This document shows, piece by piece, positions 63,555-64,000 of a stretch of DNA of 64,000 nucleotides; position 1 is the first letter of the stretch; each line of letters starts with the position of its first letter. The stretch comes from Halobacteriales archaeon YIM A00010 (lineage in GTDB: Archaea; Halobacteriota; Halobacteria; Halobacteriales; Haloarculaceae): the NCBI GenBank assembly GCA_025041175.1, contig JAKCFJ010000003.1, forward strand, positions 62,001 to 126,000, read 5' to 3'. Under the pieces are notes generated by a model. It was not told the DNA's origin and searched no databases. It was given only the letters and a program-made list of their open reading frames with translations. The translations under genes and the position numbers were made by a program.

Positions 63555-64000
63555 ATGGCTATTGTTGCAGAAATACTCCTCGCTGACCGCACACTCCCAC
63601 TGGTTGGCCTCGCAAACTCGATTCCGATCGGAGAGATATCGATCTCGAACTTGATACCTTTGACAGACGGATACCACCTCATCACGGTTAGCATCGACAA
63701 CGGTTCACGAGATTCGTTCGATCAGGAATTAGATGCCCACCCTGAAATCGTCGATACCGCAGAAATCGGACAGACAACAGATGGATGGTTCTATCAACTG
63801 ACCATTCGCGATGATTCCGGCCTCGTTGCATCCCACGACCACGAGACGTTCGAAGGCGTGTTACTGGAGGCGACGGTTACTGGCGAAGGATTACGAGGGC
63901 GGAAGGTGTTTTCCAACTACGACGCGTTCAATACGCTCCGGGATCGGTGCGATGTCCACGATATCCCGTTCGAGTTACTGACCATCGCCGCCGATCCCGA
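63555..64000 (+). CDS. HTH-10 family regulator, N-terminal part (cut by window end)
   Basis: An open frame from ATG at 63555 to the window edge: MAIVAEILLADRTLPLVGLA, IPIGEISISNLIPLTDGYHL, GQTTDGWFYQLTIRDDSGLV. This is the N-terminal sensor half of haloarchaeal bacterio-opsin-activator-type regulators. The HTH domain should lie beyond the window. TATA-like TTATATAG at 63526-63533 is about 25 bp upstream of the start. Confidence 0.8.
   Translation, partial: MAIVAEILLADRTLPLVGLANSIPIGEISISNLIPLTDGYHLITVSIDNGSRDSFDQELDAHPEIVDTAEIGQTTDGWFYQLTIRDDSGLVASHDHETFEGVLLEATVTGEGLRGRKVFSNYDAFNTLRDRCDVHDIPFELLTIAADP

Noticed and set aside
1-64000. CRISPR array or cas genes
   Set aside because: No regularly spaced direct repeats and no Cas motifs were seen; TnpB genes belong to IS elements.

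Overview
The window comes from a halophilic archaeon (class Halobacteria). The predicted proteins are strongly acidic. HTH-10 (bacterio-opsin-activator type) and IclR regulators replace bacterial-type regulation. DUF7344, DUF7563 and DUF5518-like proteins are present, and the insertion-sequence relics (IS6, IS110, IS1595, TnpB elements) are of haloarchaeal type. The sequence does not fix the genus. Gene density is low, with many broken transposases, short palindromic repeats and 300-900 bp spacers, as in a megaplasmid or chromosomal accessory region. No rRNA, tRNA or CRISPR array was seen.

Layout. 0.2-0.9 kb: decayed IS6 transposase carrying a cluster of four tandem hairpins. 1-16.2 kb: a catabolic region with CaiB-type CoA-transferase, cyclase/formamidase-type hydrolase, IclR regulator, D-hydantoinase/dihydropyrimidinase, NCS2 nucleobase permease, CocE/S15 hydrolase, CoxG-like protein and a three-subunit molybdenum hydroxylase (L, S, M). 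This fits uptake, hydroxylation and ring-opening of an N-heterocycle; two inverted copies of a ~100 bp palindrome-ended repeat sit upstream of the CoA-transferase and hydantoinase genes. 16.4-21.9 kb: small housekeeping-type genes and relics. 21.9-23.8 kb: an IS200/IS605 element (TnpA, TnpB and a 42-aa ORF). 24.2-31.6 kb: a glutathione-independent formaldehyde dehydrogenase-like enzyme and, further on, a three-gene NAD-linked formate dehydrogenase, plausibly a formaldehyde-to-CO2 route. 31.8-35.8 kb: TRIC-like channel, regulators, VOC protein and an IS110 relic. 36-42.6 kb: a four-carbon sugar-acid (threonate/erythronate) utilisation locus of LarA-like protein, KdgT-like permease, PdxA2-like dehydrogenase, DUF1537 kinase and IclR regulator.

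42.7-45.3 kb: an ABC-2 permease gene split by a TnpB element whose own 3' tail carries another hairpin insert. 45.8-50.2 kb: Spo0M, a Tat-exported PhoD phosphatase with a C-terminal laminin-B-like domain, and an orphan E1-alpha. 50.3-52.5 kb: relics and a fusion of an F420/NADP-oxidoreductase-type Rossmann protein to an HTH-10 DNA-binding domain, the most novel single protein here. 52.6-61.1 kb: a metal-resistance island with a cysteine-cluster HTH-10 regulator, Zn/Cd-type P1B ATPase, ArsR-type regulator, HMA metallochaperone, a second P1B ATPase with a YPC instead of CPC motif, and an ACR3-like permease. 61.1-64 kb: a recombinase fragment, a multiply broken DDE transposase, and the start of another HTH-10 regulator cut by the window edge.
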